A stretch of DNA of 64,000 nt from Crossiella sp. S99.2 (lineage in GTDB: Bacteria; Actinomycetota; Actinomycetes; Mycobacteriales; Pseudonocardiaceae). The DNA is taken from positions 1-64,000 of the forward strand of contig NZ_JALMDK010000004.1 of assembly GCF_023094165.1 (NCBI RefSeq). The letters run 5' to 3'. Made by a program: the position numbers and the translations under genes. Under the pieces are notes generated by a model, which saw only the letters and a list, made by a program, of their open reading frames with translations, was not told where the DNA came from and made no database searches. Shown here piece by piece: positions 31,831 through 42,700 of the stretch (positions are counted from its first letter, which is position 1; each line of letters opens with the position of its first letter).

Positions 31831-34512
31831 TCACGATCCGCCCAGGCTGCGGTGCAGGGCGGCGATGGCGGCGGGCACGCCGCCGGGGTTGTCGCCGCCG
31901 CCCTGGGCCATGTCGGGCTTGCCGCCGCCGCGGGCGCCCAGTTCGCCGGCGAAGCTCGGCACGAGCTTGCCCGCGGCGTGGCCGAGGTCACGGGCGGCGG
32001 AGGTGGTGGCCAGCACGAAGGCGACCTTGGCGGCGTCCGGGTCGACCGAGAACAGGGCGACCACGCCGGGGCGGTTGCCCAGGCGGTTGCGGACCTCGGT
32101 GGCCAGGGCGCGCAGGTCGCCGGCTGGCACGCCGTCGGGGATCTGTTCGGCGATCACGGACAGTTCGCCGAGCTGGATGGCCCGGTCGGCGATGTCCCCG
32201 GCGGAGCGGAGCACCTCGCCGACGCGGAGCTGCTCGATGGTCTTCTCGGCGGCCTTGAGCTTGGCCAGCACGCCGGAGATCCGTTCGGGCAGTTCGGCGG
32301 CGGGCACCTTGAACTGGTCGGCGAGCTGGGTGACCAGGAGGTGTTCCTTGTTGATGTAGCGCACGGCGTCCATGCCGACCAGGGCTTCGACGCGGTGCAC
32401 GCCGGAGCCGATGGAGGCGTCGCCGACGAGCTTGACCACGCCGAGCTGGGCGATGTTGCGCACGTGCGTGCCACCGCACAGCTCACGGGAGTACTCGCCC
32501 ATGTCGACCACGCGCACCGAGTCGCCGTACTTCTCACCGAACAGGGCCATGGCGCCGAGTTCGAGGGCCTTGTCCATGGTGGTGGTGAACGACTTCACCT
32601 CCACGTCCTCCTGGAGGTAGGCGTTCACCTCCTCCTCGACCTCGGCCAGCACCGAGGAGGAGACCGGGCCGGGGGTGGTGAAGTCGAAGCGCATCCGGCC
32701 GGGTGAGTTGAGCGAACCGGCCTGGGCGGCGCGCTTGCCGTAGGCGCCGCGGACGGCGGCGTGCACCAGGTGGGTGGCCGAGTGCGAGCGCTGGATGGCG
32801 TTGCGCCGGGCCACGTCGACCTCGGCCTCGAGCACGTCGTCCAGGCCGATCTCGCCGGAGACCACGGTGGCGCGGTGCACGAACAGGCCGGGCACGCTGC
32901 GCTGCACGTCGGAGACGGCGAGTTCGGCGCCGGCGCCGAGCAGGCGGCCGGTGTCGGCGATCTGGCCGCCGCCCTCGGCGTAGAAGGGGGTGCGGTCCAG
33001 GACGAGTTCGACCTCGGTGCCCGCGCCGGCCTTGGCGACCGGCTGGCCGCCGACGAGCAGGCCGACGACGCGGGCCTGGCTCTGCAGGTCGGTGTAGCCG
33101 AGGAACTCGGTGGGTCCGTGCTGTTCCAGCACCGAGCGGTACACGGTGAGGTCGCCGTGCCCGGTCTTGCGGGCGGCGGCGTCGGCCTTGGCGCGGTTGC
33201 GCTGTTCGGCCATGAGGGTGCGGAAACCCTCCTCGTCGACGGTGAGGCCCTGCTCGGCGGCCATCTCCAGGGTGAGGTCGATGGGGAAGCCGAAGGTGTC
33301 GTGCAGCTGGAAGGCCTTGTCGCCGGGCAGCTGGGTGCTGCCGCCGGAGCGGGTTTCCTGGGCGGCGGTGTCGAAGATCTTCGAGCCGCTGGAGAGGGTG
33401 GCCAGGAAGGCGTCCTCCTCGGCGCGCATGACGGCGTCGATGCGGTCGAAGTCGGTCTTCAGCTCCGGGTAGGAGGGGGCCATGGCGTCGGCGACGACCT
33501 GGGTGAACTCGCCGAGCACCGGCTCCTGCACGCCGAGCAGGCGGATGGAGCGCACGATGCGGCGGAGCAGGCGGCGCAGCACGTAGCCGCGGGCCTCGTT
33601 GCCGGGGGTGACGCCGTCGCCGACGAGCATCACGCCGCTGCGGGCGTGGTCGGCGATGACCCGGAAACGCACGTCGTCGGTCTGGTCGGCGCCGTAGCGG
33701 CGGCCGGAGAGTTCCTCGGCCTTGGCGATGACCGGGCGGATCAGGTCGGTCTCGTAGACGTTGGGCACGCCCTGGAGCAGCATGGCCACCCGCTCGATGC
33801 CCATGCCGGTGTCGATGCTCTTGGCCGGCAGGTCGCCGAGGATCGGGAAGTCGGTCTTGCCGGTGCCCTCGCCGCGGAGGTTCTGCATGAACACGAGGTT
33901 CCAGAACTCCATGTAGCGGTCGCCGTCGGGCTCGGCGCCGTCACCCTGGTCGATGAACTCCGGCCCGTACTGCGGGCCGCGGTCGATGAGGATTTCCGAG
34001 CACGGGCCGCAGGGGCCGGGCACGCCCATGGACCAGAAGTTGGGGCCCTTGCCGAGGCGGATGATCCGGGACTTGGGCACGCCGATCTTGTTGTGCCACA
34101 GGTCGTATGCCTCGTCGTCGTCCTCGTAGACGGTGGTCCACAGGACCGACTCGTCCAGGCCGTAGCCGCCTTCGGAGGCCGGCTTGGTGACCAGCTCCCA
34201 GGCGAGCTGGATGGCGCCGTCCTTGAAGTAGTCGCCGAAGGAGAAGTTCCCGGCCATCTGGAAGAAGGTGTTGTGCCGGGCGGTCTTGCCGACCTCGTCG
34301 ATGTCCAGGGTGCGCACGCACTTCTGCACGCTGGTGGCGGTCGGGGACGGCGGCGGGGCCTCGCCGAGGAAGAACGGCTTGAACGGCACCATGCCGGCGT
34401 TGACGAACAGCAGGTTCGGGTCGTCCAGGATCAGCGAGGCGCTGGGCACGACGCGGTGACCGTTGCGTTGGAAGTGGTCGAGGAACCGCTGGCGGATGTC
34501 ATGGGTCTGCAC
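31831..34512 (-). CDS. alaS: Alanyl-tRNA synthetase
   Basis: AlaRS charges tRNA-Ala and edits mischarged Ser and Gly. The 893 residues show the class II catalytic core at the N terminus ([18 protein letters not shown], then MVPFKPFF). The editing domain follows with its zinc-binding SHSATHLVH and CGGTHVRN motifs near residues 580-685, then the C-terminal C-Ala domain ending [12 protein letters not shown]. Length is normal. It follows the DUF6167 gene after an 82-base gap. Confidence 0.98.
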   Translation of the reverse strand: MQTHDIRQRFLDHFQRNGHRVVPSASLILDDPNLLFVNAGMVPFKPFFLGEAPPPSPTATSVQKCVRTLDIDEVGKTARHNTFFQMAGNFSFGDYFKDGAIQLAWELVTKPASEGGYGLDESVLWTTVYEDDDEAYDLWHNKIGVPKSRIIRLGKGPNFWSMGVPGPCGPCSEILIDRGPQYGPEFIDQGDGAEPDGDRYMEFWNLVFMQNLRGEGTGKTDFPILGDLPAKSIDTGMGIERVAMLLQGVPNVYETDLIRPVIAKAEELSGRRYGADQTDDVRFRVIADHARSGVMLVGDGVTPGNEARGYVLRRLLRRIVRSIRLLGVQEPVLGEFTQVVADAMAPSYPELKTDFDRIDAVMRAEEDAFLATLSSGSKIFDTAAQETRSGGSTQLPGDKAFQLHDTFGFPIDLTLEMAAEQGLTVDEEGFRTLMAEQRNRAKADAAARKTGHGDLTVYRSVLEQHGPTEFLGYTDLQSQARVVGLLVGGQPVAKAGAGTEVELVLDRTPFYAEGGGQIADTGRLLGAGAELAVSDVQRSVPGLFVHRATVVSGEIGLDDVLEAEVDVARRNAIQRSHSATHLVHAAVRGAYGKRAAQAGSLNSPGRMRFDFTTPGPVSSSVLAEVEEEVNAYLQEDVEVKSFTTTMDKALELGAMALFGEKYGDSVRVVDMGEYSRELCGGTHVRNIAQLGVVKLVGDASIGSGVHRVEALVGMDAVRYINKEHLLVTQLADQFKVPAAELPERISGVLAKLKAAEKTIEQLRVGEVLRSAGDIADRAIQLGELSVIAEQIPDGVPAGDLRALATEVRNRLGNRPGVVALFSVDPDAAKVAFVLATTSAARDLGHAAGKLVPSFAGELGARGGGKPDMAQGGGDNPGGVPAAIAALHRSLGGS

Positions 34513-34594
34513 GAGATGTCCTAGGTGTGGCTGCGCGCCGGGGCGCGGGGTTGACGGGTGGTCGGCGGGGGCGGCGAAGGGCAGGGGCGTGGGC

Positions 34595-35149
34595 TCAGCC
34601 CTCCGCCCAGCGCGCTCGCCGGCTCCCCTCCGATCCGCTCCGTGGCGCCTCGTCCAGACCGGTCAGCCAGCCGGCGTCGTCGGCGCGGTGGGCGCCGGTG
34701 TCGCGACTGTTCTGGGCGCGGGCACTGGAATCCCGGCCGCCGGTGCCGTGGCCGCCGGAGTCGCGCGCGCCGGTGTCCCGGCCGCTGGAGTCCCAGCTAC
34801 CGGTGTCGCGGCTGCCGGTGTCCCGGGCGCCGGTGTCGCGGCTGCCGGAGCCCCGGGTGCTGGTGCTGTGGCCGCTGGTGTCGCGGGCCGGGCGGTTGCG
34901 CCTGCGCGAGCGGGAACCGAGGGGTTCCTGGGCGCGGGCGACCACGTCGGCCAGTTCGTCCTCGCGTTCGGTCATGCCCGCGCGGACGTCAGCCCCGAAG
35001 GAGCCGACAGCGCCGGCCAGCTCGCGCACGGCGTCGCCGAGGTTCTCCGCGATGCCGGCCGGAGTGAGCTGCTTGGTGGTGGCGGTGGCCTTGCGGGCGA
35101 TCGCCACTCCGGCAGCGACCCCGAGGCCGAGCCAGAACAGCCGCCTCAT
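34595..35149 (-). CDS. DUF6167-like membrane-anchored protein with a pentapeptide-repeat tail
   Basis: This 184-residue protein of unknown function is found upstream of alaS in many actinobacteria. Residues 1-20 form a short membrane anchor (FWLGLGVAAGVAIA), and 25-75 an amphipathic helical domain (ENLGDAVRELAGAVGSFGADV). Residues about 89-150 consist of five-residue units such as RDTGA, RDTGS and RDSGG, a hydrophilic, probably disordered, charge-balanced repeat. The DNA is a 15-bp minisatellite. Its start overlaps the DUF948 stop by four bases, so the two proteins are probably partners. The repeat is not part of the family core and may vary in length. Confidence 0.85.
   Translation of the reverse strand: MRRLFWLGLGVAAGVAIARKATATTKQLTPAGIAENLGDAVRELAGAVGSFGADVRAGMTEREDELADVVARAQEPLGSRSRRRNRPARDTSGHSTSTRGSGSRDTGARDTGSRDTGSWDSSGRDTGARDSGGHGTGGRDSSARAQNSRDTGAHRADDAGWLTGLDEAPRSGSEGSRRARWAEG
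34700..34885. repeat. 15-bp-period minisatellite in the DUF6167 gene
   Basis: About twelve 15-base units containing GGTGTCGCG or CCGGTGTC words encode the RDTGx repeats. The best-preserved copies lie between 34760 and 34850. Confidence 0.85.
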
Positions 35150-35559
35150 CGCTTACCACTCCTGCGGGAGCGCCGGGAGTGCCGTCCGGTGGGCTCCATG
35201 GCGGCGGTGCGCTTACGCCGGGCACGCAGCGCCTTGCTCACGCCGTAGGAGAACGCGGCGGCCTTGACCAGCGGTCCACCCAGCGTGGCGGTGAACAGGG
35301 AGGTCAGCGCGGAGACGTTGCCGCTGACGGCGCGGGCGTTCGCGGTGATCCCGTCCACCCGCTCCAGCTGGGTGTTGACGTGGTTGAGGGTGGTGTTGGC
35401 GCCGGTGAACAACGGATCGGTGTTCTCGTGCGCCTTGCGGATGGCGATGGTGGCCTCGTCCAGCGTGCGGCCCAGCTTCAGCAGCGGGATCGCGAGCAGC
35501 AGCACCAGCAGCACGAAGGCGCCAGCCGCGACCAACGCGGCAATCTGCCCTGGTGACAC
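35146..35559 (-). CDS. DUF948 family membrane protein
   Basis: A 137-residue protein with one N-terminal membrane helix (about 5-25, IAALVAAGAFVLLVLLLAI). A long helical region follows (GRTLDEATIAIRKAHENTDPLF onwards), then a very basic C terminus (RARRKRTAAM). DUF948 proteins resemble general-stress and methyl-accepting helical proteins, but their function is unknown. I choose the GTG at 35557-35559, because GGAGGG lies at correct spacing and the protein then starts SPGQIAALVAAG like its relatives; the frame is open for 15 more codons upstream. Confidence 0.87.
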   Translation of the reverse strand: MSPGQIAALVAAGAFVLLVLLLAIPLLKLGRTLDEATIAIRKAHENTDPLFTGANTTLNHVNTQLERVDGITANARAVSGNVSALTSLFTATLGGPLVKAAAFSYGVSKALRARRKRTAAMEPTGRHSRRSRRSGKR

Positions 35560-35792
35560 GAGCCCTCCATGCGTTGTCGAAGTCGGTGTTTCCCCGAAGA
35601 ACATGTCACAGCGCCACGACGGGAGGGCCCACGCGCGGTCACGCAGGTCTTCAGGCGTGTCGCAGGCGCTGTGGATGATCGGGGACAGGCTACCGCGCCG
35701 GTGTCGTGGACCTCACGCCGGTTACTGCTGGGGTGACTCGGCGGCCGTCGCCACGCGCAGCCCGGTGCGGGTTGGCGGGCGTGGCCGGGTGG

Positions 35793-37172
35793 TCAGGGCT
35801 GTTCGCCCCGGATCATGCGGCGCAGCTTGGGCACCCGGTCGGCCAGGACTCGTTCGGCGCCCCGGTCGACGGGTTCGTAGTAGTCGACGCCGATCAGGTC
35901 GTCGGGCGGGTACTGCTGGGTGAGCACGCCCTCGGCGACGTCGTGCGGGTACAGGTAGCCCTGGGCGTTGCCGAGTTTGGCCGCGCCCGCGTAGTGGCCG
36001 TCGCGCAGGTGTGCCGGGACGGGGCCGGTGGCGCCCTTGCGGACGTCGGCCTGGGCGGCGCTGATGGCGAAGTTGACCGCGCCGGACTTGGGTGCGGTGG
36101 CCAGGTGGATGGTGGCCTGGGCCAGGGCGAGGCGGCCTTCGGGCATGCCGATGAGTTGCACGGCCTGGCTGGCGGCGACCGCGACCTGCAACGCGGTGGG
36201 GTCGGCCATGCCGATGTCCTCGCTGGCGTGCACGACCAGGCGGCGGGCGATGAACCTCGGGTCCTCGCCGGCTTCGATCATGCGGGCCAGGTAGTGCAGG
36301 GCGGCGTCGACGTCGGAGCCGCGGATGGACTTGATGAAGGCGCTGGTGACGTCGTAGTGCTGGTCGCCTTGGCGGTCGTAGCGGACGGCGGCCTTGTCCA
36401 CGGTGGCCTCGACGGTGGCCAGGCTGATCTCGGTGGCGCCGGTGCTGGCGGCGGCGTCGGCGGCGGCTTCCAGGGCGGTCAGCGAGCGGCGGGCGTCGCC
36501 TGCGGCGAGGCGGACCAGGTGGTTCTCGGCGTCGGCGGCCAGGGTCAGCGTGCCGCCGAGGCCACGCTCTTCGGTGACGGCTCGGCGGACGACGGTGCGG
36601 ATGTCGGAGTCGGTGAGCGATTTGAGTTGCAGCACCAGGGAGCGGGACAGCAGTGGGGAGACGACGGAGAAGAACGGGTTCTCGGTGGTGGCGGCGACCA
36701 GCAGCACGGTGCGGTCCTCGACCGCGCCGAGCAGGGCGTCCTGCTGGGTGCGGGAGAAGCGGTGCACCTCGTCGATGAACAGGACGGTGGACTCGGCGGT
36801 GCGGCCGAGCCTGCGTTTGGCCTCGCCGATGACCTCGCGGACCTCCTTGACCCCGGCGTTGAGCGCGGACAGCGCCACGAACCGGCGGCCGGTGGCCAGC
36901 GAGACCAGGGTGGCCAGGGTGGTCTTGCCGGTGCCGGGCGGTCCGTAGAGCAGCACCGAGGCGGGGGCCGCGCCCTCGACCAGGCGGCGCAGTGGGGCGC
37001 CGGGGCCGAGGAGGTGTTGCTGGCCGACCACCTCGTCCAGGGAGCGCGGGCGCATGCGCACCGCCAGGGGCGCGTTGGCCGTCAGGTGTTCCTCCGCTTT
37101 CTCCTGGGCTTCGGCCGCGAACAGACCGCTTTCGTACAGACCGTCGTCCACGTGCGGGACGCTACCCGGCAA
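35793..37172 (-). CDS. rarA: Replication-associated recombination protein A (MgsA/RarA AAA+ ATPase)
   Basis: RarA acts at stalled replication forks. The 459-residue protein has Walker [14 protein letters not shown] near residue 75 and Walker [17 protein letters not shown] near 130. Sensor segments ([11 protein letters not shown]) and the C-terminal tetramerisation domain with [11 protein letters not shown] and [12 protein letters not shown] follow. The start may instead be the GTG at 37149-37151, which would remove seven residues. Its association with the alaS block is conserved in actinobacteria. Confidence 0.95.
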   Translation of the reverse strand: MPGSVPHVDDGLYESGLFAAEAQEKAEEHLTANAPLAVRMRPRSLDEVVGQQHLLGPGAPLRRLVEGAAPASVLLYGPPGTGKTTLATLVSLATGRRFVALSALNAGVKEVREVIGEAKRRLGRTAESTVLFIDEVHRFSRTQQDALLGAVEDRTVLLVAATTENPFFSVVSPLLSRSLVLQLKSLTDSDIRTVVRRAVTEERGLGGTLTLAADAENHLVRLAAGDARRSLTALEAAADAAASTGATEISLATVEATVDKAAVRYDRQGDQHYDVTSAFIKSIRGSDVDAALHYLARMIEAGEDPRFIARRLVVHASEDIGMADPTALQVAVAASQAVQLIGMPEGRLALAQATIHLATAPKSGAVNFAISAAQADVRKGATGPVPAHLRDGHYAGAAKLGNAQGYLYPHDVAEGVLTQQYPPDDLIGVDYYEPVDRGAERVLADRVPKLRRMIRGEQP

Positions 37173-37213
37173 GGCTGACAGTTCCGGTCAGTGGTGTGCG
37201 AGGATCAGTACCC

Positions 37214-37840
37214 GTGCCGTCACCTGCCGTTCAGCTCTGTGTCGTGTTGCTCGCGGGTCCTTCCGGATCGGGCAAGTCCCACCTGGCCGCCGAACTCGGC
37301 TGGCCGGTGCTCAATCTCGACGACTTCTACCGCGACGGCGACGACCCGGCGATGCCGGTGGACGAGTCGGGTCGCGCGGACTGGGACCACCCGGATTCCT
37401 GGAACACCCAGGCCGCGCTGAACGCGATCGTCGAGCTGGCGGGCACCGGGGTGGTGCAGGCGCCGGTGTACTCGATGAACGAGGACCGGCGGGTGGGCAC
37501 GCACGAGATCCGGGCGGACGGCCCGTTCTTCCTGGCCGAGGGCCTGTTCGCGGAGCGCCTGGTGGCGGGCTGCCGGGCGGCGGGGGTGCTGGCGGACGGG
37601 ATCGTGCTCGCGCCGAACCGCCTGGTGACCTTCGTGCGCCGGTTCGCCCGGGATGTGGCCGAGGCGCGCAAGCCGTGGCCGACGCTGGTGCGGCGGGGGT
37701 TGCGGTTGCTGCGGGAGCAGCCCGGGGTGGTGGCCAGGGGGACCTCGGCCGGGTTGCGCGCGCTCACGCCCGGTCAGGCTGTCGAGCAGCTCACGGCGCT
37801 CGCGGCGGCTCCGGCCGAATCGCTGGCGCGGGTGAGCTGA
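37214..37840 (+). CDS. Uridine-kinase-like P-loop NTPase
   Basis: This 208-residue kinase of the uridine kinase/phosphoribulokinase superfamily has the P-loop LLAGPSGSGKSHLA (Lys21). NLDDFYRDGDDPAMP follows, carrying the acceptor-site aspartates, then DWDHPDSWNTQ and EGLFAERLV. It is clearly nucleoside-kinase-like, but the exact substrate is uncertain. It is divergent from rarA across a 41-base gap, so the promoters must overlap. Confidence 0.82.
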   Translation: MPSPAVQLCVVLLAGPSGSGKSHLAAELGWPVLNLDDFYRDGDDPAMPVDESGRADWDHPDSWNTQAALNAIVELAGTGVVQAPVYSMNEDRRVGTHEIRADGPFFLAEGLFAERLVAGCRAAGVLADGIVLAPNRLVTFVRRFARDVAEARKPWPTLVRRGLRLLREQPGVVARGTSAGLRALTPGQAVEQLTALAAAPAESLARVS

Positions 37841-38097
37841 GGCGCTGGCGGAGCTTCGGGCAGCGGCGGGCTGGGCTTCGGCGGGCAGCTGGCCGAGCGT
37901 CGTTCGGTGACGGGCTGGGCCTCGGCCGGCGGAGCCCCGGTCGGCGGCGGGTTGAGCCCTGATCGGTGGCGAGCCGGGTCCCGGCTAGCAGCTGGTTGAC
38001 CGGGTGCGACACCGTAATTCGACCGGCTCCTTACCGGCGGATGAACACCTGAACGGCCGCCTTCTCGACCCGGCCCGGCCACGCCAGAGTGCTGAAC
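37841..38097. other. Gap with degenerate GC-rich repeats
   Basis: This 257-base interval between the kinase and the PhoD gene shows quasi-repeated words such as GGGCTGGGCCTCGGC and GGCGGCGGGTTGAGC over its first 150 bases. It then drops to ordinary sequence that should hold the phoD promoter. No coding frame looks real. Confidence 0.5.
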
Positions 38098-39729
38098 ATG
38101 AATCATCCTCTGGACCGGCGGGCCGTGCTGCGCGCCACCGGAGCCGCGGCCCTGGGTGTGGCCGCTGCGACTGCTCTGCCCACCACGAGTCTGGCCGCTG
38201 CCGCTGACGTCCCGGTTTTCGGGCACGGGGTGGCTTCCGGTGATCCGTTGCCCACCGGCGTGCTGCTGTGGACCCGGGTCACGCCCACCTCCGAGTCGAC
38301 GCCGGGGTCCGGTGTCGGCCCCGAGGTCGAGGTGCGCTGGGAGGTGGCCGTGGACGCCGGATTCGGCGTGCTGGCCGCCACCGGGGTCACCAGCACCGGC
38401 CCGGCCCGCGATCACACGGTCAAGGTCGATGTCGGCGGCCTGTCCCCGGCCACCGACTACCACTACCGGTTCACCGTCGGCGGCGTCCGGTCCCCGGTCG
38501 GCCGCACCCGCACCGCCCCGGCCACCGACGCCGCGGTGTCCCGGCTGCGGTTCGGGGTGGTGTCCTGCTCGAACTGGCAGGCCGGGTACTTCGCCGCCTA
38601 CCGCTACCTCGCCGAACGCGGTGACCTGGACGCGGTGCTGCACCTGGGCGACTACCTCTACGAGTACGAACCAGGCGGTTTCCCGGTCGGCGCCTACGTC
38701 CGGCCGCATATGCCGCCGCGCGAAATACTCAGTCTCGCTGACTATCGGCAGCGGCACGCGCAGTACAAGACCGACCCGCACCTCCAGCGGCTGCACGCGG
38801 CCTGTCCCTGGATCACCACCTGGGATGATCATGAAGTGGCGAACGACGCCTGGTCGGGTGGGGCGGGCAACCACACCCCGGGCGCCGAGGGCGAGTACGC
38901 GGCGCGCAAGGCCGCGGCGCACCGGGCCTACTTCGAGTGGATGCCGGTGCGTAACGCCGGGGACCGGCTCTACCGGCGGCTGCGTTTCGGCAAGCTCGCC
39001 GAGCTGACCATGCTCGATCTGCGCACGCACCGGTCACAGCAGGTCAAGGCGCTCTCCGGGGAGGTGGACCGGCCGGATCGGACCATCGCCGGGACCGAGC
39101 AGCTGCGCTGGCTGATCGACGGCCTGGTCGGCTCGACCGCGCAGTGGAAGCTGGTCGGCACCTCGGTGATGATCACGCCGACGCTGATCCCGCCGCTGCC
39201 CGCGGAACTGCTCGGGCCGCTGCTGAAGCTGCTCGGCCTGCCCCAGGAAGGCGGGGCGGTGCTCACCGACCAATGGGACGGTTACACCGCCGATCGGCGC
39301 AAGGTGCTGAAAGCCTTGGCGGACAACAAGGTCAAGGACACCGTGTTCCTCACCGGCGATGTGCACTCCTCCTGGGCGGCGGACATCCCGGCGGACGCGG
39401 GCCTGTACCCGCTGAGCCCGTCCCTGGCCACCGAACTGGTGTGCACCTCGGTCACCTCGGACAACATCGACGATGTGCTCAAGGTGCCGCCGCGCACCGC
39501 CTCGGTGATCGTGGAGAAGGCGATCACCGGGCTGAACCGGCACATCAAGTGGGTGGAGTACGACTCGCACGGCGCCTCGGTACTGGAGATCACCCCGGCG
39601 GGCACCCAGATGGACTGGTACTACCTGGCCGACCGGACCAAGCCGGACAGCGCGGTGCGGCACGGCCGTTCGTTCCTGGTCAAGGCTGGGACGCAGCGGG
39701 TGCAGTCAGTGACGAATCCCCTGGTGTGA
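38098..39729 (+). CDS. phoD: Tat-exported alkaline phosphatase D
   Basis: PhoD is a secreted phosphodiesterase/phosphatase of phosphate starvation. The N terminus [16 protein letters not shown] is a twin-arginine signal with cleavage near residue 36. The mature protein starts with the PhoD N-terminal beta domain ([21 protein letters not shown]). The metallophosphatase core has [21 protein letters not shown] and [10 protein letters not shown] as metal ligands. At 543 residues it is full length. The start is ATG at 38098 (GTG at 38089 is possible). Regulation by phosphate is expected for the family; I cannot pick out a clear PHO box. Confidence 0.93.
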   Translation: MNHPLDRRAVLRATGAAALGVAAATALPTTSLAAAADVPVFGHGVASGDPLPTGVLLWTRVTPTSESTPGSGVGPEVEVRWEVAVDAGFGVLAATGVTSTGPARDHTVKVDVGGLSPATDYHYRFTVGGVRSPVGRTRTAPATDAAVSRLRFGVVSCSNWQAGYFAAYRYLAERGDLDAVLHLGDYLYEYEPGGFPVGAYVRPHMPPREILSLADYRQRHAQYKTDPHLQRLHAACPWITTWDDHEVANDAWSGGAGNHTPGAEGEYAARKAAAHRAYFEWMPVRNAGDRLYRRLRFGKLAELTMLDLRTHRSQQVKALSGEVDRPDRTIAGTEQLRWLIDGLVGSTAQWKLVGTSVMITPTLIPPLPAELLGPLLKLLGLPQEGGAVLTDQWDGYTADRRKVLKALADNKVKDTVFLTGDVHSSWAADIPADAGLYPLSPSLATELVCTSVTSDNIDDVLKVPPRTASVIVEKAITGLNRHIKWVEYDSHGASVLEITPAGTQMDWYYLADRTKPDSAVRHGRSFLVKAGTQRVQSVTNPLV

Positions 39730-39747
39730 CCCCGTTTGATCCCAGCA

Positions 39748-39790
39748 GGACCCGGGGGCCGCTGTCTCCCGCGACAGCGACCCCCGGTCC
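39748..39790. terminator. Bidirectional terminator between phoD and the subtilase
   Basis: GCTGTC (39761-39766) pairs with GACAGC (39773-39778), then GGGGG (39754-39758) with CCCCC (39781-39785), extended by GGACC/GGTCC at the ends. It lies between two convergent stops and can serve both. Confidence 0.85.
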
Positions 39791-39794
39791 TCGC

Positions 39795-42700
39795 TCAGCC
39801 CACGCGGTAGGCGCGGACCAAGGTCTCGGTGACCGAACCGCCGTCGGCGTCGATCGCCTTGGTACGCAAGGAAACAAACCCACTGGCCGGGTTGGTCACC
39901 TTGGCGGTCCAGGACTTCCCTGCGGGCAGCACCGGGACGGGATGCCAGGTGGCGCCGTCGTCGGTGGAAGCCTCCATGGTCACCGCCACCGCGCCCCGGC
40001 CACCCGATCCGGCCTGGTGCGGGGCGTTGACGGCGAAGGCGAACTCGCCCGGCTTGGCCCGGTTGGCCAAGTCGAGGGGCAGGTCATAGCGGATGTCCAG
40101 CAACGGCAGCGAAGTCTCCTTCGCCGTCTGTCCACTGTGGACCTTCCAGGTGGCGCTGGACTTCGTGCCCAGGTCCACCCCGGGCAGCGCGCGACTGCCC
40201 TCGGCGGTCAGCTCCAGGAGCTGGCGCCGCTCGGGCACGTCCACCGTGGCGATGCCGGGGACGTCACTGCCACCGAGGCGTTTCCCGTTGGCGGACAAGG
40301 AGGTGCGGCCCTTGTCGAAGTCCGGGCTGAAGTACCCCGACGCGGGCAGGCCGCCGGATTGGGAGAACATCGGCAGCTCGACCCGCACCTTGTCGCCGGT
40401 GCGGGTGATCGCGGGCCGGTGCAGCTCCGGGCCGAACGGCCCAGTGAACAGCGACTGCTTCACGATCTGCCCGGCGCGGAAGGTGATCGGCAGGGTTTCC
40501 TGGATGCCGTAGGCCGCGCGCTCGGTCTGGCCCAGCGCCGCGCCGGTGATCCAGTCCAGGCCCGGCGTGTAGTACACGTCGAGTTCGGCGGGCACCCGGA
40601 CCGGGGCGACCGAACCGAACCACATGCCGCCCACCTGCACGTTGGCCTGTACCGCGGTGGGCAGTTCGCCGGTGCCGGGCTGGGCGATCCGGGTGCGGGC
40701 CTTGCCGAGGTCCTTGGCCGCGTGCAGCCAGTCGATCCCGTCCGGCAGCCGCCCGGTGACGCGGTCGTGCAGCACGTACAGGCTCGGCGAGTTGGCGATG
40801 CCGCGGACGGTGACACTGCCACCGGGCTGAGCCCGCAGCGCAGCGCTGGCCTCGCCGTAGACGTTGATCACCGGGCCGGGCCACTCGGGCCGGTACTCGG
40901 CGCCGGCGTCGTCCAGGATCACCCCGGCCGCACCGGCGGCGAACGCGGCGGCGACCCGCCGGTTGATCTCCACGGTGGGCTGGCGGCCGGGCTGCATCAG
41001 CGCGAACGCGCCGCGCACCTCGACCTTGGCGATCTCCTCCGGGGTGCCGCCGCCGGTGTCGGCGACCTTGGCGGTGCGCTCACCGCGGAAGCCCAGGGGG
41101 TTCAAGTCCCTCGGGTTCAGTTCGCGGTCGCCGAGTTTGGCGGAGAGCAGCGGCCGGTTCCAGGAAGTGTTGCTGTACAACACAAGTCCGGGCGCGGGCG
41201 CGCTGGGCAGCACGAACTCGCGCCCCGGCTTGGACAGCATGGCCACCCCGGCGCGTTGCTTGCCGGGCAGGTCGGAGAACACGCCGACCTCGTGGCCGAG
41301 CTGGAACGGGGTCTGCACAGCTTGGGGATCGTCCACCCGCACGTTGATCGGCTTGGCCTTGCGGCCGTCCAGGACGATCTCGGTGTCCCGGTCGACGGTG
41401 ATCTCCTGCACCAGTTTGACCCGGTCGGTGAACACGCCGTTGGGCAGGCCGGGCGGGTATTCGGTGTCGATCACCTGGCCGATCACCCGGTACCGGCCGG
41501 CCGGCACGCCTTCGCTGCTGTTGTGCAGGATCCTGGCCTTTCCGGTGTCCAGGTTCTGCAGCACGAGCAGGGTGAACGCGTCGGTTTTGCCCTGGTGGCT
41601 GAAGGATTTCACGGTGACGATGTGGTCGGCGGGGCGGCGTTCGGCGACCACCGAGGTGCGCAGCTGCACGCCGTCGCCGGTGGCGGTGAGCCGGGCGCCG
41701 ACCAGGCCGGTGGCCTTGGTGAAGTCGGCGGTGACGGTGACCTCGGCCGAACCCTTGGCCGGGACGGTGACCTGTTTGGCGTCGGCGGTGAGCAGGCCGC
41801 CGTGCGCGGGCAGGTCCAGTTTCAGGGTGACCGGGCGGTCGGAATCGTTGCTGTAGCGCAGTTTCCGCTTCGCCGGCTGTTCGCCGCCGGTGGGCACGCT
41901 GCCCATGGACAGCGAGGCCGGTTCGACCCGCACCCGCTGCTGGTGCGCCCGCGCCAGGTCCAGTCTGCCCACGCCCTGACCGAAGACGTCAACGCCGTGG
42001 AGCGGGGTGGCGGTGCCCATCAGCGCGGCCTTGAGTTGTTCCCCGGTCCAGCCCGGATTCCGTTGCGCCAGCACGGCCGCGGCGCCCGCGACGTGCGGGG
42101 TGGCCATCGAGGTGCCGGAGAGCCGCAGGTACTGCTCGCTGACCGCGAACTGCGGCAGCGTGCCCGCGGCGCGCGCGGCCACGATGTCCACGCCGGGTGC
42201 GGTGATATCCGGCTTTGCGGCGTGGTCGAGGTGCCGCGGACCGCGCGCGGAGAACGGGGCGAGCTGCCCGGACTTGGTGCTCGCGGCCACCGTCAGCGCG
42301 GCGTCGGCCGAGCCGGGTGACTCGACGGCCTCCTCCGAGCCGTTGTTGCCCGCGGCGATGACGAACAGCGTGCCCTTCTGCGCGGACAGCGTGTTCACCG
42401 CCTGGGACAACGGATCCGTGCCGTCGGTGGGCGGGCCGCCGAGGCTCATGTTGACCACCTTGGCGCCCTGGTCGGCCGCCCACTGCATGCCCGCCAGGAT
42501 CGAGTCCTCGGGGCAGTACTCGTCGCACACCTTGCCGATGAGCAGGTTGGCGTCGTAGGCGATGCCGCGGTACCGGCCCCCGGATGCCTTGCCGGTGCCC
42601 GCGATGGTGGAGGCCACGTGCGTGCCGTGACCGTTGCTGTCCTGCACCGGCACGCCCTGGAGGAAGCTCTCCGCGGCGGCGACCCGCCCGGTGAGGTCCG

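Noticed and set aside
35607..35673. Inverted repeat CACAGCGCC / GGCGCTGTG between DUF948 and rarA
   Set aside because: Nine base pairs separated by 49 bases is weak at this GC content, and no terminator or operator role is indicated.
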